DNA of 64,000 nucleotides from Brevibacillus laterosporus LMG 15441 (GCF_000219535.2 NZ_CP007806.1:274501-338500); one strand, 5' to 3'; numbered from the stretch's first letter, positions 9,109 to 17,838 are shown. Numbers and translations: made by a program. The notes: generated by a model not told the origin, from the letters alone.

Positions 9109-9131
9109 TTAGTAACTTACTAATTATAAGT
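9109..9131. promoter_or_regulatory. Palindromic operator at the doxX start site
   Basis: TTAGTAACTTACTAA (9109-9123) is a perfect 7-1-7 palindrome. It overlaps a second inverted repeat ACTTA-N7-TAAGT (9115-9131). Both cover the predicted transcription start of the minus-strand doxX promoter, a repression position. The pattern resembles HxlR/DUF24 (YodB/CatR) or MarR operators; assignment is inference. Confidence 0.6.
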
Positions 9132-9160
9132 ATAATAATGTTATTGCTTACTTTTGTCAA
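9132..9160 (-). promoter_or_regulatory. SigA-type promoter of doxX
   Basis: On the minus strand the -35 is TTGACA (9155-9160) and the -10 is TATTAT (9132-9137), with a 17-nt spacer. It reads toward the DoxX gene. Confidence 0.8.
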
Positions 9161-9299
9161 GCGTCTAACTTTAATGTTGTTTTTTTCCTGTCAGGTATAT
9201 ATTTATATGCGTGTATTATGTCCTTCATAACTTCTTTATATTTACTACATCAGTTCCTCATTTCTTTTTTGTATGCTAAGAAAAAAAGGAGGAGCAGAT

Positions 9300-9557
9300 A
9301 TGAAAAAATTAATTTTTTCTCTAGCATCGTTGGTTGTCGTCTTGGGGATCGCAACAGGCGTGTATGCAGGAACGTCACAGGTAACACCTGATCAAAAGCA
9401 GAAGGAATTTGAACAGATGCGCCCTTTGATGAAACAAATGCACCCGCAACTGACAGACGCACAGATTCAATCTATGTATGAAAGCTGTCATGGCCCAAAC
9501 GGCATGCATGAGAGAATGATGAACAATTATACAAACCAGACTCCAAATCGTAAATAA
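9300..9557 (+). CDS. Small secreted protein of unknown function
   Basis: 85 residues. A clean Sec signal peptide (MKKLIFSLAS..., cut near VYA-GT) is followed by a mature chain of about 60 residues rich in Met, Gln, Lys and His with one Cys. The start follows an AAAAAAGGAGGAG ribosome site. An earlier in-frame start would precede the signal peptide and is rejected. It lies directly upstream of a response regulator/kinase pair on the same strand and could be an accessory or target of that system. Met/His/Cys richness would suit metal binding, but no known motif is seen. Confidence 0.75.
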   Translation: MKKLIFSLASLVVVLGIATGVYAGTSQVTPDQKQKEFEQMRPLMKQMHPQLTDAQIQSMYESCHGPNGMHERMMNNYTNQTPNRK

Positions 9558-9661
9558 TCGCTTATAATAAAAAAAGAAACAGGATCAGGCAGACTTTCCA
9601 GAAAGGAGGGGCTGCCTACTTGTGTATTTTTGCACATAGTAAGCGAGGCGGGTGAGAGTAG

Positions 9662-10366
9662 ATGGGTCAACACAAGATATTAGTCGTTGATGATGAAGAA
9701 AATATTTTGCAGGTAATTCGAGCTTATTTAGAGAGAAGCGGTTACATTGTTTACGTAGCAGAGACGGGGGAGGCGGCACTTCAGCTCCATCAGCTTTTAC
9801 AGCCAGACCTCATCATATTAGACTTGATGCTACCTGATATGTCGGGAGAGGATATATGTCGAAAGTTACGCAAGACCTCCGATATTCCTATTCTTATGCT
9901 GACAGCTAAAAGTGCTGAGGATGATAAAATTAATGGGCTGTTAATGGGGGCCGACGATTATGTTAGTAAGCCATTTAGTCCACGTGAATTAGTGGCTCGG
10001 GTTATTACGCTGTTACGGCGGACAGGTACTACGAAAAAACAAGAGCAAGCTCTTACCTTTCTCCAAAAACGTCTATGTGTGGAACCAGAACTACATCAGG
10101 TCACGCTAGATCAGGCTAGCATCACATTAACACCTATTGAGTTTAAGCTATTGTATACGTTAGCTAGCCAACCAAAAAAAGTGTTTAGCCGTCTGGAATT
10201 AATTAATCACATTCAAGGTTATGGATTTGATGGATATGAACGTACCATTGACGTACACATCAAAAACGTAAGGCAAAAATTAAACGATGATCCCAAGCAC
10301 CCCTCCTTTATTTCAACAGTGTTTGGTGTAGGCTATAAATTTTTGGTGAACCGTGATGAAGCATAA
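9662..10366 (+). CDS. OmpR-family response regulator
   Basis: 234 residues. The receiver domain (1-120) has acidic pocket DDEE near residue 12, phospho-acceptor D54 in LDLMLPDM, and conserved Lys in YVSKPFSP. A winged-helix DNA-binding domain follows (about 140-230), ending in GVGYKF. It overlaps the start of the kinase gene by about 11 nt, so the pair is translationally coupled. The target genes are unknown; the small secreted protein upstream is the closest candidate. Confidence 0.95.
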   Translation: MGQHKILVVDDEENILQVIRAYLERSGYIVYVAETGEAALQLHQLLQPDLIILDLMLPDMSGEDICRKLRKTSDIPILMLTAKSAEDDKINGLLMGADDYVSKPFSPRELVARVITLLRRTGTTKKQEQALTFLQKRLCVEPELHQVTLDQASITLTPIEFKLLYTLASQPKKVFSRLELINHIQGYGFDGYERTIDVHIKNVRQKLNDDPKHPSFISTVFGVGYKFLVNRDEA

Positions 10367-11726
10367 AGGGATGAAACGACAGCTTTTTCTTTCCCATCTG
10401 GGTGTTGCGCTCGTTTCTTTGTTAGTCATCATCATTATTGTAAATATCTCGGTTTCCATTACATTTGGGAAATATGTTGAAAATCAACTGCAAGCGGAGG
10501 CAGATGCGATCCTACAAGACCTGACCGAATCATATGTAAAAGCAAATGAATGGTCAAGACAGACACTTATGGGTGTGGGACATCGAGCTATGCAGCGTGA
10601 CATGACTGTCATTTTGCTTGATGCAGAGGGGAACGTCATTTGGGATTCAACTAAGATGGGAATGCATATGGAAAGGCAAGGCACAAAGCATAGCTGTGCT
10701 GTAGATGATAAGCTTCCTCATTCTACCTACTCAACACCTATCATCATTGGAGATCAGCAGGTGGGTATGTTACATGTGGGGCTTCCAGATGGTCAATTCC
10801 AGGAGCAGGAGAGAGAATTCATTACCAGATTTAATGGAATGGTTGGAGGGGCGCTTCTGATTGTCATTGTCGGCGTTTATTATTATAGCGTTCGCATTTC
10901 GCGCGGTATTAGCCATCCCCTGCTTCACATGAAAGAGAAAGCGAATCGAATGCGGACAGGAGACCTCACAGCACGAGTGGAGACGGACACATTGCATGGG
11001 GAAATACAGGAGTTGGGTCAAGCGGTGAATCATTTGGCAGAGAGCCTACAAAAGCAAGAACGTCTACGTAAAAATTTAACAGCCGATATTGCCCATGAAT
11101 TACGAACGCCACTGGCTACAATTCAAAGCTACATGGAAGCATTTGAAGATGGGATATGGGAGCCGACATCAGAAAAATTGCAGATTTGTCAGGAACAGAC
11201 CTCGCAGCTTGTTCTATTGATAAAGGATTTGGAGAAGTTAACGGAAGCCGAAAACCCAATGCTTCGTTTACAAAAGGAGCAAGTAAACTTACCTGCTATC
11301 ATAGCGGAGGCACAAAAAAGCATTGCAGAGTTATGGGACAAGAAAAGAATTCGTTATGTTCCGCCTTTCACGGACAATATCTTTGTGCATGCTGATTATC
11401 GCAGATTGTTGCAGGTATTTACGAATTTACTCAGTAATGCTTATAAATATACTCCTGAAGATGGTGAAGTATCGGTTTCCATCGAAGTGCAGCAGTCCAA
11501 TATCGTAATAAATGTAGCGGATACAGGAGTAGGTATCAGAGAAGAAGAGCTCCCCTACGTATTTGAACGATTTTATCGTGGTGAAAAGTCGCGTAGTCGT
11601 AAATCAGGGGGGGCTGGAATTGGATTAGCTATCGTAAAAGCCATTATAGAAGCGCATGATGGAGAGGTGCGGGTTGAGAGCAAGGTGGGGAAGGGCACTA
11701 CATTTTTGGTCCATTTGCCTATGTAA
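10356..11726 (+). CDS. Sensor histidine kinase, partner of the preceding regulator
   Basis: 456 residues from ATG 10356; a GTG three bases earlier is also possible. Order: transmembrane helix 1 (about 12-35), an extracellular sensor of about 125 residues with a His/Met cluster, transmembrane helix 2 (about 165-185), HAMP linker, HisKA dimerisation domain with H247 in AHELRTPL, and a HATPase_c domain with N-box NLLSNAYKYTPEDGE, G1 DTGVGI and G2 GGAGIGLAI. All catalytic boxes are intact. The signal is unknown. Confidence 0.95.
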   Translation: MKHKGMKRQLFLSHLGVALVSLLVIIIIVNISVSITFGKYVENQLQAEADAILQDLTESYVKANEWSRQTLMGVGHRAMQRDMTVILLDAEGNVIWDSTKMGMHMERQGTKHSCAVDDKLPHSTYSTPIIIGDQQVGMLHVGLPDGQFQEQEREFITRFNGMVGGALLIVIVGVYYYSVRISRGISHPLLHMKEKANRMRTGDLTARVETDTLHGEIQELGQAVNHLAESLQKQERLRKNLTADIAHELRTPLATIQSYMEAFEDGIWEPTSEKLQICQEQTSQLVLLIKDLEKLTEAENPMLRLQKEQVNLPAIIAEAQKSIAELWDKKRIRYVPPFTDNIFVHADYRRLLQVFTNLLSNAYKYTPEDGEVSVSIEVQQSNIVINVADTGVGIREEELPYVFERFYRGEKSRSRKSGGAGIGLAIVKAIIEAHDGEVRVESKVGKGTTFLVHLPM

Positions 11727-11729
11727 AAA

Positions 11730-11760
11730 GGGGAATACCTGAGGAATTCTCAGGCTCCCC
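11730..11760 (+). terminator. Stem-loop after the kinase gene
   Basis: CCTGAG-GAATT-CTCAGG with an outer GGGG/CCCC pairing lies 3 nt after the kinase stop. It lacks a good T-run, so it may be an mRNA-stabilising hairpin rather than a true terminator. Confidence 0.45.
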
Positions 11761-11827
11761 GTTAGCCTATCAAGCGTACTAGCCTACTACGATCAAGAAA
11801 CAGGTCTTTATATCCATCATTTCAAAT

Positions 11828-11865
11828 AAGCAAGGCCCTCTTTGTACCAGAGGGCCTTGCTTCAT
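11828..11865. terminator. Bidirectional terminator between the kinase and DUF4190-like gene
   Basis: 13-bp perfect stem AAGCAAGGCCCTC/GAGGGCCTTGCTT with a 9-nt loop, placed between convergent genes. Confidence 0.85.
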
Positions 11866-11881
11866 TTGGAGAGATAAGACA

Positions 11882-12394
11882 TTACATCCACATGCTAAAT
11901 GTTCCAATGATAGTTGCTACAAAAAAAAGTGTCATAATGACAAATGGGAATGAAGTCAGTGTAATACCTGCAATTGCCATACCCCTACCGTTAGAAGAAT
12001 TCCTTGCACGAATTCCCAAGATAAACCCCGAAGCGTTAATAATAAAGGCCAAGAAAATGGTTAGCATCGTACCAGGGGATGGTGTGTAATATCTTGAACT
12101 GTAATTTAACATGAAGCAGGACATTACAAATAAAATAATACCAAATATACCAAAAATCATTGAAACTATCGCTTGTCCTAATCTATCCTTGGGTTGATTC
12201 TTAACAGGACGCTTCTGTTGAGGGGCAGCTTGTTGAGGGGAGGGCTGGCGAGTAGTTGATGTTCTCGTTTGACCATTTGTTCCCCTGTTGCCTTGTGTGT
12301 TCGTTACCCGAGTCTGACTGCTCGCCATTCTATTTGTCTGGCTGAGAGTTGATCTATTGGGCTGAGTATTGTTCGTTCTAGTAGTTCGTTGCAA
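11882..12394 (-). CDS. DUF4190-like membrane protein with low-complexity N-terminus
   Basis: 170 residues. The first 75 are a low-complexity Thr/Asn/Gln/Arg-rich tail, likely disordered and cytoplasmic. Two hydrophobic hairpins follow (about 78-115 and 125-168), giving the pattern of DUF4190-type small membrane proteins. The start is TTG (12394), placed by an AAAGGAG box eight bases upstream; no ATG or GTG in frame has such support. Function is unknown. It stands alone between two terminators. Confidence 0.7.
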   Translation of the reverse strand: MQRTTRTNNTQPNRSTLSQTNRMASSQTRVTNTQGNRGTNGQTRTSTTRQPSPQQAAPQQKRPVKNQPKDRLGQAIVSMIFGIFGIILFVMSCFMLNYSSRYYTPSPGTMLTIFLAFIINASGFILGIRARNSSNGRGMAIAGITLTSFPFVIMTLFFVATIIGTFSMWM

Positions 12395-12539
12395 TTTACT
12401 AGCTCCTTTCTGACTGAGTATATAAGTAGGTAAAAAGTAACAATATTAAATTCGTCATAATTTACCAATAACCTCTTTTTTATTTATTTTTTTAATCTAT
12501 GTAGTTTTATAGACATGTTTTTATTAGTTGAAAGACACG

Positions 12540-12575
12540 ACAAGCTGATACCATATGCTCATGGAATCAGCTTGT
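12540..12575 (-). terminator. Terminator-like hairpin after the CDP-sugar operon
   Basis: 10-bp perfect stem ACAAGCTGAT/ATCAGCTTGT placed 15 nt beyond the last gene of the minus-strand sugar operon. The following minus-strand sequence is only moderately T-rich. Confidence 0.55.
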
Positions 12576-12589
12576 ATTTAGGTATTTAT

Positions 12590-13507
12590 TCATCTGTAAG
12601 AACATCCATCTAAATGTTTCCTCCACCAGATTATCGTTTCTTCTAAGCCAGCATCTAACGAGTATTTGGGATTCCAGTTTATTCCTTCCTGTAATCGAGC
12701 AATATTAGCTCCGACAAATAAAGGCTCATCCTGGGGGGATGGAATGGCTCCCCATTTGATTAAGTCCTCACTTCCGATTTTTTGACCGATAAGAGAAGCA
12801 ATCTGTTTCAATTGGCTCGATTGCCCAGAAGCAATATTAACAGCTCCTCGCATCTCGCTCCTTAATAAGGCTACCAGAGCATCGGCTACATCAGCGATAT
12901 AGAGAAAATCACGATATTGATTTCCATGCGTGCACAAGGCCTCTTCGCCTTTTAATAGCGAGGTGATAAGGGTAGAAATAAGTCGATTCCCCGGATCATG
13001 AGGACCATATAAATGAAAGATTCTCCCCCAGCAGGCACTCAGACCAACCTGCTCAGTGTATGATTGGAGCCATAAACGCAAAATATTTTTACAAGCAGAG
13101 TAAGGTGTTTTATAAGAATAAAGAGAGCCAGCCTCAGATAAATAACCTTCCAGCCATTCATATTCTGCACATGTTCCAGCTACGACGATCCTTTTACCAC
13201 CACATTTAGCAAAATGACGAAATAATGTCATGCTCGATTGCACCCAATCGTAGTTAGCAAGCGAATGATAACAGTGGGGAGGGACTGATTCCCAAGCTAA
13301 ATGTACCAGATGAGAAGGCTTCACCTGATCAATCAGAGCCGTCACTTCTGTATGGGATAAAAGGTTAGCTTGGTGCCAAGCACAGGTAATATCCAAAAGT
13401 GGCGCCTTTCGGTACGTCGCATGAACCTCCCAGCCCATTTTATGTAGCATACTAACTACATATCTGCCGATCCAGCCATTTCCGCCTGTTACGAGAACCT
13501 TTTCCAT
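12590..13507 (-). CDS. NAD(P)-dependent sugar epimerase/4-ketoreductase
   Basis: 305-residue short-chain dehydrogenase of the extended (sugar epimerase) type. The nucleotide motif GGNGWIG begins near residue 8, and the catalytic Y-x3-K is YSACK near residue 138. As the last gene of the cluster it most likely reduces the 4-keto group of the C-methylated CDP-6-deoxyhexose, as such enzymes do at the end of deoxysugar pathways (inference). It begins 3 nt after the methyltransferase stop, so it is translationally coupled. An epimerase role cannot be excluded. Confidence 0.85.
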   Translation of the reverse strand: MEKVLVTGGNGWIGRYVVSMLHKMGWEVHATYRKAPLLDITCAWHQANLLSHTEVTALIDQVKPSHLVHLAWESVPPHCYHSLANYDWVQSSMTLFRHFAKCGGKRIVVAGTCAEYEWLEGYLSEAGSLYSYKTPYSACKNILRLWLQSYTEQVGLSACWGRIFHLYGPHDPGNRLISTLITSLLKGEEALCTHGNQYRDFLYIADVADALVALLRSEMRGAVNIASGQSSQLKQIASLIGQKIGSEDLIKWGAIPSPQDEPLFVGANIARLQEGINWNPKYSLDAGLEETIIWWRKHLDGCSYR

Positions 13508-13510
13508 GCG

Positions 13511-14740
13511 CTACAGCACTTCCACTTCTGGAACAAACACTACAAATTTTCCGCCCCACTTTCGAATATAGGAGCATTCGTCCATGATTTCTGCTTTTAC
13601 ATTCCACGGCAAAATGAGGACGAAATCTGGTTGTGTTCGTTTTATTTCATCTGGGTTTTTAATCGGAATACGAGAGCCGGGCAGTATAAGCCCTTGTTTA
13701 TGTGGATTCTGATCGACGGTATAGGGGAGAAGCTCTTTTCCGATACCGCAAAAGTGCAGGAGAGTGTTTCCTTTAGCAGGGGCCCCGTAACCGACGATTT
13801 TCTTTTTCATGTTATGGGCCTTAATGAAAAAGGATAATATATCGATCTTCATTTGTTCGACTTTCTTTGAAAACTCCAAATACGTTGATAATTGGTGAAG
13901 CCCGTGCTCTTGTTCCTTTTCAAGGATCTTTGCCACGCTTGGTTGGATGGGCTCCTTATCTTTACTATGCTTTACGAACAACCGTAAAGAACCGCCATGG
14001 GTAGGGATTTCCTCGACATCGACAACCTTTAACTCGTGGCTAGATAGGATGCTTTGAACGGAGAGTAGTGAAAAATAAGAGAAGTGTTCATGATAAATCG
14101 TATCAAATTGCTTACCAAGTATGAGCTGCAAGACATGGGGAAATTCGATTGTGATCATACCATTTGGTTGTAGTAGTATTTTTAGTCCTGCTATAAAGTC
14201 ATGTAATTCAGGTACGTGTGCTAATACATTATTTGCGACAATCAAATCCCCTTTATAGCCTTCCTGTACCAATTGCTTTGCTAATCTCTCTCCAAAAAAA
14301 TCTGCCCTCGTAGGAATTCCCTTATCGTTACAAATTTTCGCTAAATTTTTTGCCGGTTCAATTCCTAGTGTTCGAATATTATGCTTGTGAAAGTATTGTA
14401 ATAAATAGCCGTCATTGCTTGCGATCTCAATAACCTGCGAATGGTGATGCAAATGGAACCTTGCTATAGCCATCTCGGTATATTTTTGAGCATGGGATAA
14501 CCAACTAGAGGAATAGGAGCTAAAATATAGATAGTGATTAAAAATCTGATCTGGCGATTCAAACTGCCCTACTTGTACCAGAAAACATTTATCACAAACA
14601 TAGGCATGCAACGGATAAAATGGTTCCATGTCATCTACACGGTCCGGTGATATAAATGAGTTAGCGAGAGGTGAAACTCCCAAATCCAGGAATGAATGAG
14701 TAAGCAACGAATTGCAAAAACGACATTTTTTATCGGACAT
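13511..14740 (-). CDS. SAM-dependent sugar C-methyltransferase
   Basis: 409 residues with the three-part plan of TylC3/NovU-type sugar C-methyltransferases: an N-terminal zinc-binding region with CRFC near residue 6 and CDKC near residue 53, a central SAM domain with IEIASNDGYLL, and a C-terminal domain with GYGAPAKGNTLL. The YHEHFSYFS motif typical of these enzymes is present. Known members add a methyl group at C-3 (sometimes C-5) of a 4-keto-6-deoxysugar nucleotide. With rfbF and rfbG upstream, the expected substrate is CDP-4-keto-6-deoxyglucose (inference). The start has a GGAG box and lies 21 nt after rfbG. Confidence 0.9.
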   Translation of the reverse strand: MSDKKCRFCNSLLTHSFLDLGVSPLANSFISPDRVDDMEPFYPLHAYVCDKCFLVQVGQFESPDQIFNHYLYFSSYSSSWLSHAQKYTEMAIARFHLHHHSQVIEIASNDGYLLQYFHKHNIRTLGIEPAKNLAKICNDKGIPTRADFFGERLAKQLVQEGYKGDLIVANNVLAHVPELHDFIAGLKILLQPNGMITIEFPHVLQLILGKQFDTIYHEHFSYFSLLSVQSILSSHELKVVDVEEIPTHGGSLRLFVKHSKDKEPIQPSVAKILEKEQEHGLHQLSTYLEFSKKVEQMKIDILSFFIKAHNMKKKIVGYGAPAKGNTLLHFCGIGKELLPYTVDQNPHKQGLILPGSRIPIKNPDEIKRTQPDFVLILPWNVKAEIMDECSYIRKWGGKFVVFVPEVEVL

Positions 14741-14761
14741 TTTCAGTAGACTCCTAACTCC

Positions 14762-15823
14762 TTATAAATTTATAAACCTGTTGATTTGTTGGCGAGTGAA
14801 AGAGCTTATGTCCTTACCTGATTGATATTGCTGGTACCACTGAACAGTCCATGCAACAGCCTCTGTAGTATTTAGCTTTGGATGCCACCCGAGGGAATGG
14901 ATAGCTTTAGTGCTATCAAGGGTTAGTATAGGAGATTCATAGGGGGGAGTAGTTGACGGAGTGGTTATCTGTATCTTTTCGTTCCAAATACTCGCTGCTT
15001 TATCTACTATTTCTCTAACGGTTAGGTGAGAATGATCGATCGGTCCGAAATTCCAGGATTGGGCGTATACGGGGTTATTCCACAGCTTTTCAGCGAGAAG
15101 CAAATATCCATGTAAGGGGTCTAGGACATGCTGCCACGGGCGAATGGCGTTTGGATTTCGTATACTAAGCTTCGTTGAATGAATCAATGCCCTTGCGATA
15201 TCTGGAAATATTCGATCTGCGGCCCAATCACCACCGCCAATCACATTACCAGCCCTTACAGATGCAAGTCGTGTTGTGGAAGAAGATGTAGGCTGAAAAA
15301 ATGATTGTTGATAAGACTCAGTGATGACCTCGGCACATGCTTTGCTGGCACTGTATGGATCGTAGCCGCCTAGCGGATCATTTTCCTGAAAGGAATGATT
15401 ACCTAGCCCATCATTTTTATAACATTTATCACTTGTAACATTAATAATTACATGAACACTTTTTGTTTGTCGTGCAGCCTCAAGTACATGAACGGTTCCT
15501 AATACATTCGTATGATAGGTGATAAGTGGATCTGCATACGATTGCTGAACCAAGGGCTGGGCAGCTAGATGAAAAATAATTTCTGGCTGATAATCGGCAA
15601 GGGTTTGCAGAAGTAGCGGGTAGTCTGTAATGTCGCCCTTTATAGAACGGCATTCCTTCGAAACCTCTGCTATTTCAAATAAATGAGGGGTAGATGGTGG
15701 ATTGAGAGAATACCCAATTACATCTGCCCCCAGCGATGTTAACCACAACGTAAGCCATGTACCCTTAAATCCAGTATGGCCTGTTAGTAACACTTTTTTT
15801 TGATGCCAAAAGGATTTCTTCAT
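14762..15823 (-). CDS. rfbG: CDP-glucose 4,6-dehydratase
   Basis: 353-residue extended short-chain dehydrogenase. The NAD motif GHTGFKG lies near residue 15 and the catalytic Y-x3-K is YSASK near residue 158. The HVLDPLHGYLLLAEKLW block is characteristic of RfbG. It converts CDP-glucose to CDP-4-keto-6-deoxyglucose in the cytoplasm. Its start is 1 nt from the rfbF stop, which indicates tight coupling. Length is normal for the family (about 350-360). Confidence 0.93.
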   Translation of the reverse strand: MKKSFWHQKKVLLTGHTGFKGTWLTLWLTSLGADVIGYSLNPPSTPHLFEIAEVSKECRSIKGDITDYPLLLQTLADYQPEIIFHLAAQPLVQQSYADPLITYHTNVLGTVHVLEAARQTKSVHVIINVTSDKCYKNDGLGNHSFQENDPLGGYDPYSASKACAEVITESYQQSFFQPTSSSTTRLASVRAGNVIGGGDWAADRIFPDIARALIHSTKLSIRNPNAIRPWQHVLDPLHGYLLLAEKLWNNPVYAQSWNFGPIDHSHLTVREIVDKAASIWNEKIQITTPSTTPPYESPILTLDSTKAIHSLGWHPKLNTTEAVAWTVQWYQQYQSGKDISSFTRQQINRFINL

Positions 15824-15824
15824 G

Positions 15825-16592
15825 CTACCAAACCTTCCAAGGGGCGTTTTTACTATCCCACAAGTCCATTAATTTTTGCTTATCTCGTAATGTATCCATT
15901 GGATGCCAGAACCCATCATGACGATAGGCAGCAAGCTGATTTTGTTTTGCTAATTTGACTAAAGCATTTGTTTCCCAAATGGTTTGGTCGTCATTGATAA
16001 AGGAAAAAATGGCTGGCTCTAGAACAAAAAATCCCCCATTTATCCAGCCGCCGTCTCCTAAAGGCTTCTCTTTGAAGTCTACAACCATCTGATCCTCAAG
16101 CATAAGGGAGCCGAATCTTCCAGGGGGCTGAACCGCAGTAACCGTCGCATATTTACCGTGCTTTTGATGAAATTCAATCAATTTTTTAATAGGAATATTC
16201 CCTACACCATCTCCGTACGTCAGACAAAACGTTTCGTCACCAATATATTTTTGTATCCTCTTAATACGGCCGCCCGTCTCCGTTCCTTCCCCTGTATCGA
16301 TGAGCGTTACCTTCCATGGCTCTGCATTATTGGAATGGTTCCTAATTTCATTTTTACTCATATCGAGCGTAAAATCTGACATATGCAGGTTATAATTTGA
16401 AAAATATTCTTTAATGAGGTGTCCCTTATAGCCTAAACAAATAATAAAATCATTGATTCCGTAGTAGCTAAAGATTTTCATGATGTGCCAAAGAATGGGC
16501 TTTGTCCCTATTTCAATCATTGGTTTAGGCTTTAAATGAGTTTCTTCGCCAATTCTCGTTCCATACCCACCAGCAAGAATAACTGCTTTCAT
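15825..16592 (-). CDS. rfbF: Glucose-1-phosphate cytidylyltransferase
   Basis: 255 residues, full family length. The N-terminal nucleotidyltransferase signature (AVILAGGYGTRIGEETHLKP) and the LTYGDGVGNI metal-binding block are intact. It makes CDP-glucose from CTP and glucose-1-phosphate and is the first gene of the operon. The ATG follows a GGAGGAT box. The presence of CDP rather than dTDP enzymes is what identifies the sugar as a CDP-linked deoxyhexose. Confidence 0.95.
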   Translation of the reverse strand: MKAVILAGGYGTRIGEETHLKPKPMIEIGTKPILWHIMKIFSYYGINDFIICLGYKGHLIKEYFSNYNLHMSDFTLDMSKNEIRNHSNNAEPWKVTLIDTGEGTETGGRIKRIQKYIGDETFCLTYGDGVGNIPIKKLIEFHQKHGKYATVTAVQPPGRFGSLMLEDQMVVDFKEKPLGDGGWINGGFFVLEPAIFSFINDDQTIWETNALVKLAKQNQLAAYRHDGFWHPMDTLRDKQKLMDLWDSKNAPWKVW

Positions 16593-16760
16593 TTTTATCC
16601 TCCATAGTTGCCCAAAATGTCCCTTTTATGAAGCTTTTCATGCTTTTACATTATGCAGTAGTCCCGATAATGGTGTTGGCTTCGCACAAATCGATTCATT
16701 AAGGATTCAAGAAAAGATATGCTATGATGAAATCGATAAGTCCCTAAGAAACTGCTTACA
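16593..16760 (-). promoter_or_regulatory. Upstream region of the CDP-sugar operon
   Basis: 168-nt gap between the sugar operon and the glycosyltransferase. It should hold the operon promoter, but I see no confident -35/-10 pair and no strong terminator for the upstream glycosyltransferase. Confidence 0.3.
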
Positions 16761-17534
16761 TTATGGTTTTAAGTGGGGAAACAGCTCAAGGTATTCCGGA
16801 TTCAAACGAAGATCTTTTGTCCCACTCGCGTAAAACAAATAGGTTTCTTGTAGCTTCTCAGGTGTAGTGACATGATAGATACCCAAGCCGTGCTGGATAC
16901 TGTGCGCTGAGAGCGTGGGGCCTATTTGCAGTTTTCGTTTTCGTGTTAAATCATTCCACGGACTGTAAAAAAACTTTATGACAAAGGCAGGCGCGGTTAG
17001 ATAAACGATAAATTTATGCGGGGACCAATGTCTGCCGGCTGTATAGGCGCCGTGTTCATGCTTATGAATCAGTCTACCAATATTGGGGTGTGTATTATCT
17101 ATGGGGAAGTAACCATGGTAGCGTTGATTCACCAAAGGAATGTTATAAACAGCTTCTGGATAGCTATGATTGGGATCATCAACTAGCATAATCACTCTGA
17201 TTGAATACATATGCTCACCTAAAGCGGTAAGGGACGAGAAAAATTCATCTTTATTTTGACAACATAGAAACTCAGTAGTGTTTAGCACCATTTTCCAGCC
17301 TGTACATTCTTTTTCGATATCCATTACTTCACGGTCAACCTCTATCGCATCAAATTCCGGTACCCTTGAATTTCTCACCTCCCAATGGGGGGCAAAATGT
17401 TTACATATCTCAAGTGAACGATCCGTTGAACCCCGATTAATGAGAATACCATGATCAAATATCTGGGTATGATGCATCAGCCACCATGGAAGCAAATATT
17501 CTTCATTATAAAAATGCGAAATGACAGTAGTAAT
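16761..17534 (-). CDS. Family 2-type glycosyltransferase with probable ATT start
   Basis: 257 residues if translation starts at the ATT codon at 17534. That start restores the expected GT-A opening TTVISHFYNEEYLLPWWLMH and lies 7 nt after a perfect AAGGAGG (17542-17548). No ATG, GTG or TTG exists between it and an in-frame upstream TAG. The first conventional candidate, TTG at 17495, has no ribosome site and would remove the first beta-strand. The fold resembles PF13704-type transferases (HGILINRGSTDRS). The usual DxDEF metal motif reads NTTEF here, so catalysis may be altered. Its product is probably part of a surface or spore glycan (inference from the adjacent sugar genes). Confidence 0.75.
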   Translation of the reverse strand: MTTVISHFYNEEYLLPWWLMHHTQIFDHGILINRGSTDRSLEICKHFAPHWEVRNSRVPEFDAIEVDREVMDIEKECTGWKMVLNTTEFLCCQNKDEFFSSLTALGEHMYSIRVIMLVDDPNHSYPEAVYNIPLVNQRYHGYFPIDNTHPNIGRLIHKHEHGAYTAGRHWSPHKFIVYLTAPAFVIKFFYSPWNDLTRKRKLQIGPTLSAHSIQHGLGIYHVTTPEKLQETYLFYASGTKDLRLNPEYLELFPHLKP

Positions 17535-17838
17535 AGTGCTTCCTCCTTCTGGGAGCTAAATAGAAAAGAATGCTCACGTGATACTATATGACATGGATGA
17601 AAAGGTTGTCACAAACAAAAAGAAAACAAGGAAATAGGCAAGTAACGGACGAATTAGATAAAACCGCAGAAAACTGTATGTTTTTTACGACAAGCAGAAA
17701 ATTTAAGAAATTCTTTAGAACTCTGTTATAAAAAAGCTAAGAACTGTTCGATATGATAAAGCTATGAAAGAAAAAATGACAGAAGTGACATTTCTGACAT
17801 GGTTCTTCCGTGCTGTCATACAATCAGGGGGTTATTAC

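Noticed and set aside
9587-9650. AGGCAG/CTGCCT hairpin plus a 5-codon GTG ORF before the response regulator at 9662
   Set aside because: The tiny ORF (GTG TAT TTT TGC ACA TAG) has AAAGGAGGGG upstream, but there is no terminator or antiterminator pair after it, so a leader-peptide claim is not supported.
17752-17838. ATG 17764 as the dedA start
   Set aside because: It has no ribosome site and adds 25 residues not seen in DedA proteins; a TATGAT -10-like element lies just before it, so it is probably near the transcription start.
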